Notes: generated from the sequence alone by a model not told the origin. Counted from the first letter of the stretch, positions 24,818-34,313 are shown. The stretch: DNA of 64,000 nt from an uncultured Oscillospiraceae bacterium (GCA_934462925.1 CAKSIT010000012.1:24756-88755); one strand, 5' to 3'. Translations and numbers: made by a program.

Positions 24818-24832
24818 TTCGCCATTGGCGAA
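24818..24832. repeat. Palindrome copy 9
   Basis: TTCGCCATTGGCGAA core in the leader between the minus-strand promoter and the first gene of the operon. Confidence 0.75.
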
Positions 24833-24849
24833 TTTCTTACTGCTCTTAT

Positions 24850-24878
24850 AGTATATCATACTGTGTACAGTATGACAA
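24850..24878 (-). promoter_or_regulatory. SigmaA promoter with palindromic operator (maintenance operon)
   Basis: On the minus strand TTGTCA and TATACT are 17 bases apart, with the perfect dyad CATACTG-N4-CAGTATG (24857-24874) in the spacer. The architecture is the same as at 3637. It drives the small membrane genes and very likely parA, parB and the Cas12f region. Confidence 0.75.
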
Positions 24879-24923
24879 TTCGCATTTTATACAAAATTTC
24901 AGTCCGTGTTTTGGTAAATATAT

Positions 24924-24957
24924 CATATTGTCACCAGTATGACAAATGTGGTATAAT
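24924..24957 (+). promoter_or_regulatory. Divergent promoter of the ribbon-helix-helix gene, with operator
   Basis: TTGTCA (24928-24933), 18-base spacer, TATAAT (24952-24957). A one-mismatch copy of the dyad (CATATTG-TCAC-CAGTATG, 24924-24941) overlaps the -35, which suggests autoregulation by the downstream gene product. Confidence 0.65.
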
Positions 24958-24992
24958 TAACACGGAACGCCAAACAGACAGGAGATGAAAAA

Positions 24993-25259
24993 ATGCCCCC
25001 CAAGAAAGAGAACCCCAAGTACATTAAGGGTAAGTATACCGAGGGAACAAAAGAGTCCGTCGCAAAGTATAACGCTGCACATTATGACAGTATCAGAGTG
25101 CGTGTACAGAAAGGTCGTTTGGAACGGCTGAAGGCTATTGCCGAAAAGCAGAGAACAAGCGTAAATAACCTCTATAATACTGCGCTGCTGAAATATCTTT
25201 ATGAGAATTATCCCGAAGATTTTGAGTACCTCACTTCGCCCATTGTCGATAAGGAATAA
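24993..25259 (+). CDS. Arc-type ribbon-helix-helix DNA-binding protein
   Basis: An 88-residue protein whose core (YDSIRVRVQKGRLERLKAIA, then QRTSVNNLYNTALLKYL) is a ribbon-helix-helix fold: an N-terminal beta strand for DNA contact followed by two helices. Such proteins act as dimers or tetramers on palindromes. It sits alone on the plus strand behind a promoter with a palindromic operator, and the same dyad lies in the promoters of both large operons of the element, so it is the best candidate for an element-wide repressor. The start follows CAGGAGATGAAAAA. Confidence 0.75.
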   Translation: MPPKKENPKYIKGKYTEGTKESVAKYNAAHYDSIRVRVQKGRLERLKAIAEKQRTSVNNLYNTALLKYLYENYPEDFEYLTSPIVDKE

Positions 25260-25265
25260 CCGCTG

Positions 25266-25297
25266 AACGTTCCCGAATTTTCGGGAGCGTTTTTCTT
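25266..25297. terminator. Bidirectional terminator between RHH and relaxase genes
   Basis: AACG(T)TCCCGA pairs with TCGGGA(G)CGTT and has T-rich sequence on the plus side. It separates convergent genes. Confidence 0.75.
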
Positions 25298-25302
25298 TTC
25301 CC

Positions 25303-26679
25303 TTATGTAAGGTTGTCCGTCTTGGATTTATCGAGGTTCGGCTCGGTCTTTGCAAGATTTTCAAGACTTGCCTTGAGCTTTTCGACCTCAGTAATCTCTT
25401 TCTTAATATCTCTGTATTGCTGCATAAGTTCGCCTTTCTTTTCTTTCAGGAAAGCTCTCTGGTTTTCCAAATCCGAAACAGCAGGAAGTCTGCCGTTCTC
25501 ATTGAGCAATCCCTGAACATTTTTCTTCGCTACCTGATATAGCAGAAGCTCTTGTTCATGCTCACGGAAGAACTTGTCCTTGTTCTTCGCACCATTGTAT
25601 TTCTGATTGACCTCTTTGGTTTCGTGATAGGTCTGAAGCTGTTTGATTTGCAACGACAAATCAGTCATTTGTGCTTCGACCTGTTTGATTTCGTCCTGAA
25701 TGTCAAGTCGTTCATCGTAAAGGTCAATCTGCTTTGCCCGAACCTGTTCGGGACTGTCGAAGCCACGCTCTGACAGCTCGTTAATGAGCTTGGAAGCGTT
25801 CTTCATGTTTTGGAGCATAGCCCAACGCTTCAAGCCCTCGTTTTCTTCAACCTTGCCCTCAATAGCAATAAACCGTTGACCTCGTGGAATATATCTGTAT
25901 TCCCGCGAGGTTTTTTGTCTTTCACGCCACATAAGGCGGCGTTCAATGCGGTATCGTATCTGTTCCTCGGTATAGTAATAGCCGAGTGTTTTAGCACGGG
26001 TAAAGCGTTCCTGACCTTTGGCACGGAACGCTATATGTTTTCCGTGTTTTATCTCATAGTCAAGGGCTTTCATTCTTTCGAGGAAATCATCGAAACTTGA
26101 AGCATATTTAATGCACTCGTCAATGGAGATTTTCAGCTTCGCTTTCCAACTGTTGCCCGCTCGTTCCTGCTCCCATTCGTAACGGCTCTTACCCTTTCCA
26201 CGTTCGGGGTTGCTGATAACGGATAGCCCATATTCTCTGCACAGTTCGTCGCTGATATTCCGTATATTCTGCCATGCAGGATTATTCTTTCGGTCATGCT
26301 CTGTGCTGAACGATTTTCCCGTTTCAAAGTTTACGGCATTTATGATAATATGATTATGAATATGTTCCTTATCGACGTGAGTTGAAAGCACATATTCATA
26401 CTGACCGCCGAGCAGTTTTTGCGCAAGTTTAACTCCCAGTTCATGCGCCTGCTCTGGAGTAGCTTCTCCCGGTGAAAAAGACTGTATCAGATGAAAGGCA
26501 AGATTCTTTCCCTTATAGCCGTTTGCTGTTTGAGTTTTCAGCATTTCTTCCGCAGCGACCCTCACCGTGCAGGCGTATCCCTCGACATATTTCTGCTCCT
26601 CGGTTTTGTTCGGTTTTACGATATAGGCTATTGCAAGATTTAGGGTAGATTCGATAGAATGGATTTTTGTAATTGCCAT
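25303..26679 (-). CDS. mobA: MOBP-type relaxase
   Basis: A 458-residue relaxase. The N-terminal domain has a candidate catalytic Tyr in LNLAIAYIVKPNKT (Tyr19) and the metal-binding three-His motif HVDKEHIHNHIIIN near residues 101-114. The C-terminal half is basic and strongly coiled coil (from KQIDLYDERLDIQDEI onward). It nicks the element at oriT and covalently carries the strand to the recipient. It overlaps mobC by 40 bases, so the two are co-translated. The likely nick site is in the non-coding DNA upstream of mobC. Confidence 0.92.
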   Translation of the reverse strand: MAITKIHSIESTLNLAIAYIVKPNKTEEQKYVEGYACTVRVAAEEMLKTQTANGYKGKNLAFHLIQSFSPGEATPEQAHELGVKLAQKLLGGQYEYVLSTHVDKEHIHNHIIINAVNFETGKSFSTEHDRKNNPAWQNIRNISDELCREYGLSVISNPERGKGKSRYEWEQERAGNSWKAKLKISIDECIKYASSFDDFLERMKALDYEIKHGKHIAFRAKGQERFTRAKTLGYYYTEEQIRYRIERRLMWRERQKTSREYRYIPRGQRFIAIEGKVEENEGLKRWAMLQNMKNASKLINELSERGFDSPEQVRAKQIDLYDERLDIQDEIKQVEAQMTDLSLQIKQLQTYHETKEVNQKYNGAKNKDKFFREHEQELLLYQVAKKNVQGLLNENGRLPAVSDLENQRAFLKEKKGELMQQYRDIKKEITEVEKLKASLENLAKTEPNLDKSKTDNLT

Positions 26680-26972
26680 ACTTTTTCAATCATTTCTTTT
26701 ATGTAATTCAAGTCATCTCTGTACACATTATCGGTGGAATTTACTCTGGCAACAAGCTGATTTACATTAACGCCGATTGCGTTAATCTGCTTGTTCATTT
26801 CTTTTATCACAGAAAAATCATACACAGTCACTTTATTGTAGCAGGCAGCCTGCCGCAAATAGTCCGACATATTTCTTTTGCCGCTAATCTTGACTTTTTT
26901 GTCAATCAGGATTTTTTCTTCTTCGCAGACGTAAAAAGTCAGCAGGATTTTACGTTTTCGGTTTTTGGGCAT
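26640..26972 (-). CDS. mobC: MobC-like relaxosome accessory protein
   Basis: A 110-residue basic protein from the ATG after GGAGAAAGC. It has a ribbon-helix-helix-like N-terminal region (ILLTFYVCEEEKILIDKK, then GKRNMSDYLRQAA) and the C-terminal helix motif INAIGVNVNQLVARVNST, typical of MobC proteins that open DNA at oriT and help the relaxase. The 3' end overlaps the relaxase start. It is the first gene downstream of the candidate oriT. Confidence 0.88.
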   Translation of the reverse strand: MPKNRKRKILLTFYVCEEEKILIDKKVKISGKRNMSDYLRQAACYNKVTVYDFSVIKEMNKQINAIGVNVNQLVARVNSTDNVYRDDLNYIKEMIEKVWQLQKSILSNLP

Positions 26973-27099
26973 TGCTTTCTCCGTTTCTTTCATCAATGAT
27001 GAAGTCAATGTATTCGGCTATTTTCTTTGCCGCCGTCGGCAAAGAGTTGACTAACGCTTTTGAGCGTTTCGAGGGGTTTGGGGATACTTCACCAACAAG

Positions 27100-27230
27100 C
27101 AAGTTTTTGACCTGTTATACAGAACAGGAAAAAGGGCAAAAACGTGCAAGTGTCTATACACTTGCGTTGCTTGCTGTTTTACTTTTCGATTTTCGGGGAT
27201 TTAAGACTTATGCGAAAATCGAAAACCATG
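27100..27230. other. Candidate origin of transfer (oriT)
   Basis: Two inverted repeats lie directly upstream of mobC: GCAAGTGT/ACACTTGC with a 4-base loop (27146-27165), and a 13-base pair TTTTCGATTTTCG/CGAAAATCGAAAA (27183-27195 and 27213-27225). An inverted repeat next to mobC-mobA is the usual MOBP oriT layout. The nick site is not recognisable by eye. Confidence 0.4.
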
Positions 27231-27238
27231 CGCAGCAT

Positions 27239-27281
27239 AAAAACCTCTCTACATATTAACCGAAAAATGAGAGGTTTTTTT
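27239..27281 (+). terminator. Terminator in the oriT-sigma gene interval
   Basis: AAAAACCTCTC pairs with GAGAGGTTTTT and is followed by T residues. Confidence 0.8.
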
Positions 27282-27360
27282 CACGGGTCGAGGACCCGCA
27301 ATGCCGAAAGACACCTTTCAAATTCAATTAACGCCGTGCCGACAATTATTTAGAATACGC

Positions 27361-27389
27361 TTGACAATTTCCAGAATATGGTATATAAT
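27361..27389 (+). promoter_or_regulatory. Consensus sigmaA promoter of the sigma-like gene
   Basis: TTGACA, 17 bases, TATAAT: a perfect consensus. The transcript would carry a leader of about 185 bases before the sigma-like gene. Confidence 0.8.
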
Positions 27390-27578
27390 ATGTATTGTAA
27401 AATATTTTAGCACAAAAGTATTGAAATGTCAATATTTACCATTTAGAATTTTTTCGTTTAAAAAGTCCTAAAAAATTGGGATTTTACAAACAGCTTGTGG
27501 CTAATAACATGAGTTGTCCTGTAAGATGATTATGGGAGCTTTTAACGCCCCTAAATAATCTTATAGGAGGTGCGACCA

Positions 27579-27962
27579 ATGAAGTACATACGCATTGGAA
27601 GCAAAAAAATCTATGTGAGCGAGGAGGTGTATGAAGTCTATCGCAGCTCACATCGGCAAGAACGGTATCAGACCGAGCGTTCTATCGCTCACCGTGACGT
27701 GAGCATAGACGGAATGAAACGTGAACTTGCTTCGCCGATTTCCGTGGAGGACAGCTTTGAGCGTTCAGAAGAAATGAAGAAGCTCTGGCGTGCGCTCCAT
27801 TCCCTGAGCAGCGATGAGTTTAATTTTATCAATCTGCACTTTTTCGAGGGCTACTCTCTTGCAGAACTTGCCGAGCTTCGTCATAGCTCGTATATCAAGT
27901 GCTGGAGATTTCGCAAGCAAATACTTGAGAAGCTCCGCACAATTCTTAGTCATTGTGAATAA
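27579..27962 (+). CDS. Sigma-70 region 4-like regulator of conjugative elements
   Basis: A 127-residue protein starting at the ATG after ATAGGAGGTGCGACCA. The N terminus (MKYIRIGSKKIYVSEEVYEV) matches the small sigma-like HTH proteins carried beside recombinase genes in Firmicute elements. The C-terminal half fits sigma region 4 (LSSDEFNFINLHFFEGYSLA, then ELRHSSYIKCWRFRKQILEK). Region 2 is absent, so it probably acts as a DNA-binding regulator rather than a full sigma factor. Its place between the transfer genes and the integrase suggests control of excision. Confidence 0.78.
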   Translation: MKYIRIGSKKIYVSEEVYEVYRSSHRQERYQTERSIAHRDVSIDGMKRELASPISVEDSFERSEEMKKLWRALHSLSSDEFNFINLHFFEGYSLAELAELRHSSYIKCWRFRKQILEKLRTILSHCE

Positions 27963-28391
27963 GAGTTGGCTTCAAAGTTGTGCAATCATACGAACTTGAA
28001 AACAAAGTGCGGAAATACTGTAAAAAAATCTCGATTTTTCGGTTAATAGATGAGGGCACATTTTGTCCGCCAACACAGTACCTTGAAAATTGAATAGTAC
28101 AGCACGGAACGTTACCGAGCATTGCTCCGTTAATGTCCGAATACGCCACGACCTCCTGTTATGCTCCGCATAATCAACCTCATGTATCCTATGAGCAGCA
28201 TAGGGTGAAAGCAAGGAACGAGCGAACGCTATTCGGAACAGAAGCCGTCCTCGGTTATAATGATACTCCTGTTCAGACGTGAAAATCGTAACAGCTTGTC
28301 CATAGGAATGGCTTGAAGTTGAAAGACTTGTGGTGCGTACTGCCTGCGCCGTCCGTGTTGCTTTATTATTATATTTCTTGGAGGATTTTTT
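27963..28391. other. Non-coding region upstream of tnpW, no recognised RNA
   Basis: No frame here is convincing. The region has several short inverted segments (CTGTTATGCTCCGCATAA..., CTATGAGCAGCATAG) and ends in GGAGGATTTTTT, the ribosome-binding site of the TnpW gene. It could be a structured leader or attenuator, but I cannot name a family. Confidence 0.4.
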
Positions 28392-28535
28392 ATGGAAAAG
28401 CCCAAAAAGAATATCGAGCGGAAAATCGGCTCGACCACTTACATTGTTTCTTCCTATCGCACATCATTTTCGGCAGCTGCCGTCAAACAGAAAGTTTCAA
28501 AGTTGATTAAGACAGAGGCAGTCAAGCGAAAATAA
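28392..28535 (+). CDS. tnpW: TnpW-like small protein
   Basis: A 47-residue basic protein with an excellent start signal (GGAGG, then 7 bases, ATG). The core RKIGSTTYIVSSYR followed by KVSKLIKTEA fits the TnpW family (PF14202) of Tn4451-type elements, as I recall its pattern. It lies just upstream of the serine recombinase gene, as in related elements. Function not established. Confidence 0.65.
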   Translation: MEKPKKNIERKIGSTTYIVSSYRTSFSAAAVKQKVSKLIKTEAVKRK

Positions 28536-28609
28536 AAGCAAGAAAAAACCACTATACTTTTTCGGCGATTTGTGATATAATAAATGCGTTACAATCGTCG
28601 TGTGTTTAA

Positions 28610-30295
<1,686 letters not shown>

Positions 30296-30384
30296 AAATT
30301 AAAGAAAAGTATCCCTATTAGGATTTAACAGTTGATAAACGCAAAAGCGTACGCTATAATAGAATTGAACAGGATGTGCTATCC

Positions 30385-30636
30385 ATGATAAACACGAACG
30401 TAACGAACTTCCGCAAAAACATTTACGCCATGCTCGAACTGACCATCAAGTACAACGAGCCGCTGAACATCAGCACTAAAAACGGCAACGCTGTCATTAT
30501 GAGCGAAGCAGAATACAAAAGCATTGTTGAAACGCTGTATCTCACCTCTGACCCAAAGACAAAAAAGGAAATACTCGACGGAATGGCTGAACCCGTTTCA
30601 GAGGGCATTGAATACGACCCGAACGAGGAATGGTAA
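30385..30636 (+). CDS. Phd/YefM-family antitoxin
   Basis: An 83-residue antitoxin from the ATG after ACAGGA; a GTG nine bases earlier is less likely. The N terminus (TNVTNFRKNIYAMLELTIKY, then NEPLNISTKNGNAVIMSEAE) is the YefM/Phd DNA-binding fold, and the acidic C terminus (EYDPNEEW) binds and neutralises the toxin. The toxin starts immediately after the stop. It lies just beyond the recombinase, so it is either the first chromosomal gene or a stabilising cargo at the element end. Confidence 0.88.
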   Translation: MINTNVTNFRKNIYAMLELTIKYNEPLNISTKNGNAVIMSEAEYKSIVETLYLTSDPKTKKEILDGMAEPVSEGIEYDPNEEW

Positions 30637-30900
30637 ATGTTCAGAATAGTATTTTCAAAAACCGCAGCCGAACAGCGAGCGCTTGTCAAACAAGCCGGGC
30701 TTGAAAATGAGGTAAAAGCATTGCTGAACCTTATCGCTGATGACCCGTTCCAAACCCCGCCGCCCTGCGAAAAGCTGATAGGCGACCTTGAGGGATTGTT
30801 TTCCCGACGGATAAACATCAAGCACCGCCTTGTTTACCATGTAGTTAACGAGGAAAACGCAGTCCATATCGTGAGTATGTGGGCGCACTACGGATACTGA
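30637..30900 (+). CDS. yoeB: YoeB/Txe-family mRNA interferase toxin
   Basis: An 87-residue RelE-superfamily toxin matching YoeB/Txe from end to end. Key segments are FSKTAAEQ at the start, the strand PCEKLIGDLEGLFSRRI holding the conserved Glu and Arg residues, HRLVYHVV, and the C-terminal SMWAHYGY with the catalytic His. The family cleaves mRNA on the ribosome. It is directly adjacent to its antitoxin with no gap, the standard arrangement. Confidence 0.92.
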   Translation: MFRIVFSKTAAEQRALVKQAGLENEVKALLNLIADDPFQTPPPCEKLIGDLEGLFSRRINIKHRLVYHVVNEENAVHIVSMWAHYGY

Positions 30901-30946
30901 AAAAACGCTGCCGTTTTCGGCGGCAACACGACAGCGGCGCTTTTTC
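30899..30946 (+). terminator. Terminator of the toxin-antitoxin operon
   Basis: AACGCTGCCGT folds against ACG-CAGCGGCGC and is followed by TTTTT. Confidence 0.65.
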
Positions 30947-31035
30947 ATTTCCCAAAATGTCCGCGATATCCCCACCGCCCGCTTCCACCATAACAGGCGC
31001 ACTCTTTTACCCGCCCTATTCCCCCACAACACAAA

Positions 31036-31070
31036 ATCCCCCGCCCTGCCAAGCAGAACGGGGGATATTT
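31036..31070. terminator. Terminator between convergent genes
   Basis: ATCCCCCG pairs with CGGGGGAT, followed by ATTTTC. It lies downstream of the minus-strand nitroreductase and downstream of the toxin. Confidence 0.65.
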
Positions 31071-31105
31071 TCAACTACAGAAGTCCGCCTTAAACGGCGC
31101 GGCTT

Positions 31106-31624
31106 TTACACGTACCTTATATAGTCGCTCTTGCGGGGAAGCGCGGGCTTCGGCTCTGCGGCGGCGTAGCCCAACACAAGGTTGCCTATGCCCTCGTAGT
31201 CGCCCTCTATGCCAAGGCGCTTTAACAGAGCCTTGCCCTCGGGGCGCTCAAACGTTTCCTTTGCGCGGTGAATCCAGCAGCTGCCAAGCCCGAGCGCCGT
31301 CGCAGCCTGCATCATGTTCCCCATAACAAGGCTGCCGTCGTATACGTGCGTGGGAATGCTCTTGTCCGCAAGAACTACAAGCACCACGGGCGCGCCGTAA
31401 AACGGGTCGATTGAAGCGCCCATTATGTCCGCGTTTACGCAGGAAAGTTCGTTTCTCACCTCGAGGTCGGTTACTGCCAGAATTATGGGCGACTGCCTGC
31501 CCATTCCCGTTGCGGCGTGAGTTCCAACCTCAAGCACCGCGTCGATAAGCTCCTTTGCGGGCATATCGGGCTTATAGCTTTTCGTGCTTCTGCGTGAAAG
31601 CAGCGAGCGTATTACTTCGTTCAT
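31106..31624 (-). CDS. Nitroreductase-family flavoprotein
   Basis: A 172-residue FMN-dependent nitroreductase starting at the ATG after CGGAGGGATACT. FMN-binding features are SRRSTKSYKPD at the N terminus, THAATGMGRQSPIILAV, the NMMQAATALGLGSCWI helix and NLVLGYA near the end. The family reduces nitro groups, quinones or similar acceptors with NAD(P)H; the substrate cannot be told. It stands alone between the toxin-antitoxin pair and serA, and could be a short monomer-type member. Confidence 0.85.
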   Translation of the reverse strand: MNEVIRSLLSRRSTKSYKPDMPAKELIDAVLEVGTHAATGMGRQSPIILAVTDLEVRNELSCVNADIMGASIDPFYGAPVVLVVLADKSIPTHVYDGSLVMGNMMQAATALGLGSCWIHRAKETFERPEGKALLKRLGIEGDYEGIGNLVLGYAAAEPKPALPRKSDYIRYV

Positions 31625-31687
31625 AGTATCCCTCCGAAAATCCGTACAGTAAGGGCGCACAAAACTCTGTGCGCCCCATAGTTATTT

Positions 31688-32851
31688 TCACTTGATAACT
31701 CTTACGGAGATAACGTTTGCTGCCTCCTTGAGCTTCGCTTCAATGCCTGCGGTGTCGCCCTTAACGTCAAGGCAGGTGTAAGCGTAGTCCTTCTTGGACT
31801 TGCTTATCATGTTCTCGATGTTAAGACCCGCAGCCGAAACGGGAGCGGTAAGGCTGTTGATAACGCCCTCCGCGTTCTTGTGGATAACGCAGATTTTAGC
31901 GTTGCCGCTAATGCTCATGGAAACGTTGGGCAGGTTTACGGAGTTTGTGATGTTGCCGTTGTCGATGTAGTCGATAATCTCCTTAACCGCCATAATCGCG
32001 CAGTTGTCCTCGCTCTCGGGGGTGGAAGCGCCGAGGTGCGGCATTGCAACAACGCCGTCAACGCCGAGCAGACCGTCGGTCGCGAAGTCCGTTACGTAGC
32101 ACGCCATACCGCCGTTTGCAAGAGCGTCCAGTATAGCCTTCTCCTCAACAAGACCATCGCGGCTGAAGTTCAGCAGGCGTACGTTCTTCTTCATGGAAGC
32201 TATAGCCTCTGCGTTTATCATGCCCTTTGTGTCTGCCATAAGCGGAACGTGGAGCGTGATGTAGTCGCACTTCTCAAATATCTCCTTGTTGGACTTTACA
32301 TAGTGAACGCTGCCGTCAAGCTTGAGCGCGTTCTCTACGGAAAGGAACGGGTCTGCGCCGTAAACCTCCATGCCGAGCTTTGCAGCCGCGTTAGCAACGA
32401 GGATACCGATAGCGCCAAGACCGATAACACCAAGCTTCTTGCCCATTATCTCAGGGCCTGCGAACTGGCTCTTGCCCTTTTCAACCAGCTTGCCTACCTC
32501 GTCGCCCTTGCCCTTAAGGGTCTTTATCCACTCGAACGAAGCGGGTATCTTTCTCGAAGCCATAAGCAGGCCTGCAATTACAAGCTCCTTAACGGCGTTT
32601 GCGTTTGCGCCGGGCGTGTTGAACACTACAACGCCCTTTTCGCTGCACTTGTCTATCGGAATGTTGTTTGTGCCTGCGCCCGCTCTTGCAATTGCAAGCA
32701 GGTTCGCGGGCAGCTCCATTTCGTGCATGGAAGCGGAGCGCACCAGTATAGCGTCGGGGTCTGCCATGTCCTCGGCAAAGGCGTATCTCGTCTTGTCAAA
32801 GAGGTCCGTGCCGCAAGCGGCAATCTTATTAAGCGTAAGTACGTTATACAT
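31688..32851 (-). CDS. serA: D-3-phosphoglycerate dehydrogenase with ACT domain
   Basis: A 387-residue SerA performing the first step of serine synthesis. The NAD-binding fold has the glycine motif VIGLGAIGILVANAAAKLGM, and the catalytic triad lies in LLNFSRDGLV (Arg), the following Glu and MPHLGASTPE (His). A C-terminal ACT domain (about 315-387, from SMSISGNAKICVIH) suggests feedback control by serine. The short form without the intervening domain is common in Firmicutes. It is encoded with serC on the minus strand, with the DUF6440 gene and a terminator-like hairpin between them. Confidence 0.93.
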   Translation of the reverse strand: MYNVLTLNKIAACGTDLFDKTRYAFAEDMADPDAILVRSASMHEMELPANLLAIARAGAGTNNIPIDKCSEKGVVVFNTPGANANAVKELVIAGLLMASRKIPASFEWIKTLKGKGDEVGKLVEKGKSQFAGPEIMGKKLGVIGLGAIGILVANAAAKLGMEVYGADPFLSVENALKLDGSVHYVKSNKEIFEKCDYITLHVPLMADTKGMINAEAIASMKKNVRLLNFSRDGLVEEKAILDALANGGMACYVTDFATDGLLGVDGVVAMPHLGASTPESEDNCAIMAVKEIIDYIDNGNITNSVNLPNVSMSISGNAKICVIHKNAEGVINSLTAPVSAAGLNIENMISKSKKDYAYTCLDVKGDTAGIEAKLKEAANVISVRVIK

Positions 32852-32894
32852 AATAATGATGTCCTTTCAGTAGGTGTGTTCGCACCGTGATTAA

Positions 32895-32924
32895 GTTTTC
32901 TCCCCCGTTGTCGGGGGAGAAAAC
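32895..32924 (-). terminator. Hairpin between DUF6440 gene and serA
   Basis: GTTTTCTCCCCCG is perfectly inverted across a 4-base loop. It lies in the serC-to-serA direction and may act as a partial terminator or attenuator inside the operon. Confidence 0.6.
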
Positions 32925-32927
32925 AGT

Positions 32928-33107
32928 TTACTTGATAATGTCCGTAATAACAGGCTTGCCGTCCTTGTCAACAAGAACCGTAAGTCCGCCGCCGTAGCCG
33001 TCGCGATGCCATAAGTAGGCTACGCCCGTGGCGGTATCCACAAGAATCTTTGTCTGGGACGATAACCCGTCAGACTGCTTGTGAACCACTACAAACCTGT
33101 CAGCCAT
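32928..33107 (-). CDS. DUF6440-like small protein
   Basis: A 59-residue protein taken from the ATG overlapping the end of serC by eight bases. The motif set (RFVVVHKQSD near the start, ILVDTATGVAYLW, GGGLTVLVDKDGKPVI) matches the DUF6440 family as I recall it. The function is unknown. Being squeezed between serC and serA suggests co-expression with serine synthesis, although such small proteins occur in many contexts. Confidence 0.6.
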   Translation of the reverse strand: MADRFVVVHKQSDGLSSQTKILVDTATGVAYLWHRDGYGGGLTVLVDKDGKPVITDIIK

Positions 33108-34179
33108 TGTCAGCCTCAAACTTCTTCATGAACTCAACGAGCTTTTCAACGCCCTCGATAGGCATTGCGTTGTAGATGGAGGCTCTCATGCCGCCTACGG
33201 TTCTGTGACCCTTAAGGTTTACAAAGCCCGCAGCCGTTGCTTCCTTGACGAACTTAGCGTCAAGCTCCTCGTTGCCCGTAACGAACGGAACGTTCATCAG
33301 CGAGCGGTCCTTAGGCTCTACAGTACCCTTGAACAGCTTGCTGCTGTCGAGGAAATCGTACAGTATCTTAGCCTTCTTCTCGTTGTGAGCCTTCATAGCC
33401 TCAAGGCCGCCCATCTTCTTTATCCACTTGAATACCTTGCCGCAGATGTAGATAGCGTAGCAGTTAGGCGTGTTGTAAAGCGAATCGTTGTCAGCCTGAG
33501 TCTTCCACTTAAGCATGGTGGGCGTGCCGGGCAGAACGTCGTCGGTGATGAGGTCCTCGCGGATTATGGAGATAACAAGACCCGCAGGGCCAACGTTCTT
33601 CTGAACGCCGCCGTAGATAACGCCGTACTTTGTAACGTCAACAGGCTCGCTTAAGAAGCAGGAGGATACGTCTGCAACAAGGATATGACCCTTGGTGTTG
33701 GGGAGGGTCTTGTACTTTGTACCGTAAATGGTGTTGTTCTCGCAGATGTAAACATAATCCGCGTCCTCGGGGATATCGAGGTCGGAGCAGTCGGGGATAT
33801 AGGAAAAGGTCTTGTCTGCGGAGGAAGCGACAGCAACGGCGTCGCCGTAGAGCTTAGCCTCCTGATAAGCCTTCTTAGCCCACTGACCTGTGATTATGTA
33901 CGCTGCCTTCCTGTTCTTCATGAGGTTCATGGGAACAGCCGCGAACTGCTGAGAAGCGCCGCCCTGAAGGAACAGTACCTTATAGTTGTCGGGAATGTTC
34001 ATTATCTCCCTGATGTCCGCTTCCGCTTCCTTGATGATAGCGTCGTAAGCCTTGGAGCGGTGTGACATCTCCATAACGGACATACCCGTGCCCTTGTAGT
34101 CGAGCATTTCGTCTGCCGCTTCCTTAAGCACTTCCTCGGGGAGAACTGCAGGACCTGCGCTGAAATTGTAAACTCTCAT
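33100..34179 (-). CDS. serC: Phosphoserine aminotransferase
   Basis: A 359-residue PLP enzyme making 3-phosphoserine from 3-phosphohydroxypyruvate and glutamate. Recognised segments are YNFSAGPAVLPEEVL, LFLQGGASQQFAAVPMNL, VADVSSCFLSEP before the PLP lysine region, YGVIYGGVQKNVGPAGLVI (Lys of QKN binds PLP), and GGMRASIYNAMP near the end. It is the first gene of the serC-DUF6440-serA group, with a consensus promoter about 100 bases upstream and AGGAGGATATTCTA before the ATG. SerB is not in the window. Confidence 0.95.
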   Translation of the reverse strand: MRVYNFSAGPAVLPEEVLKEAADEMLDYKGTGMSVMEMSHRSKAYDAIIKEAEADIREIMNIPDNYKVLFLQGGASQQFAAVPMNLMKNRKAAYIITGQWAKKAYQEAKLYGDAVAVASSADKTFSYIPDCSDLDIPEDADYVYICENNTIYGTKYKTLPNTKGHILVADVSSCFLSEPVDVTKYGVIYGGVQKNVGPAGLVISIIREDLITDDVLPGTPTMLKWKTQADNDSLYNTPNCYAIYICGKVFKWIKKMGGLEAMKAHNEKKAKILYDFLDSSKLFKGTVEPKDRSLMNVPFVTGNEELDAKFVKEATAAGFVNLKGHRTVGGMRASIYNAMPIEGVEKLVEFMKKFEADNG

Positions 34180-34284
34180 TAGAATATCCTCCTGAATTAT
34201 TCCGCCGCGCCAGCCGTAGCAGCGGCATTTACGATAAGGCAGTACGCACTTTGCAAGCGCTTAACGTATTGCCATAACATTATT

Positions 34285-34313
34285 ATTATAAGACAAATCC
34301 GCCGATATGTCAA
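34285..34313 (-). promoter_or_regulatory. Consensus sigmaA promoter of serC
   Basis: On the minus strand TTGACA, 17 bases, TATAAT. The leader of about 95 bases has no T-box or other riboswitch that I recognise. Confidence 0.8.

Larger units (their letters stand above)
26973..27578. other. Non-coding region: candidate oriT, terminator and promoter
   Basis: This 606-base stretch has no convincing gene. It holds inverted repeats at 27146-27165 and 27183-27225 (candidate oriT), a terminator at 27239-27281, a sigmaA promoter at 27361-27389 and a leader of about 190 bases before the sigma-like gene. The leader has A/T-rich repeats of ATATTT type but no recognised riboswitch. Confidence 0.6.

Noticed and set aside
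31880..32890. 336-codon open frame on the plus strand
   Set aside because: Antisense of serA, which is secure from its motifs.
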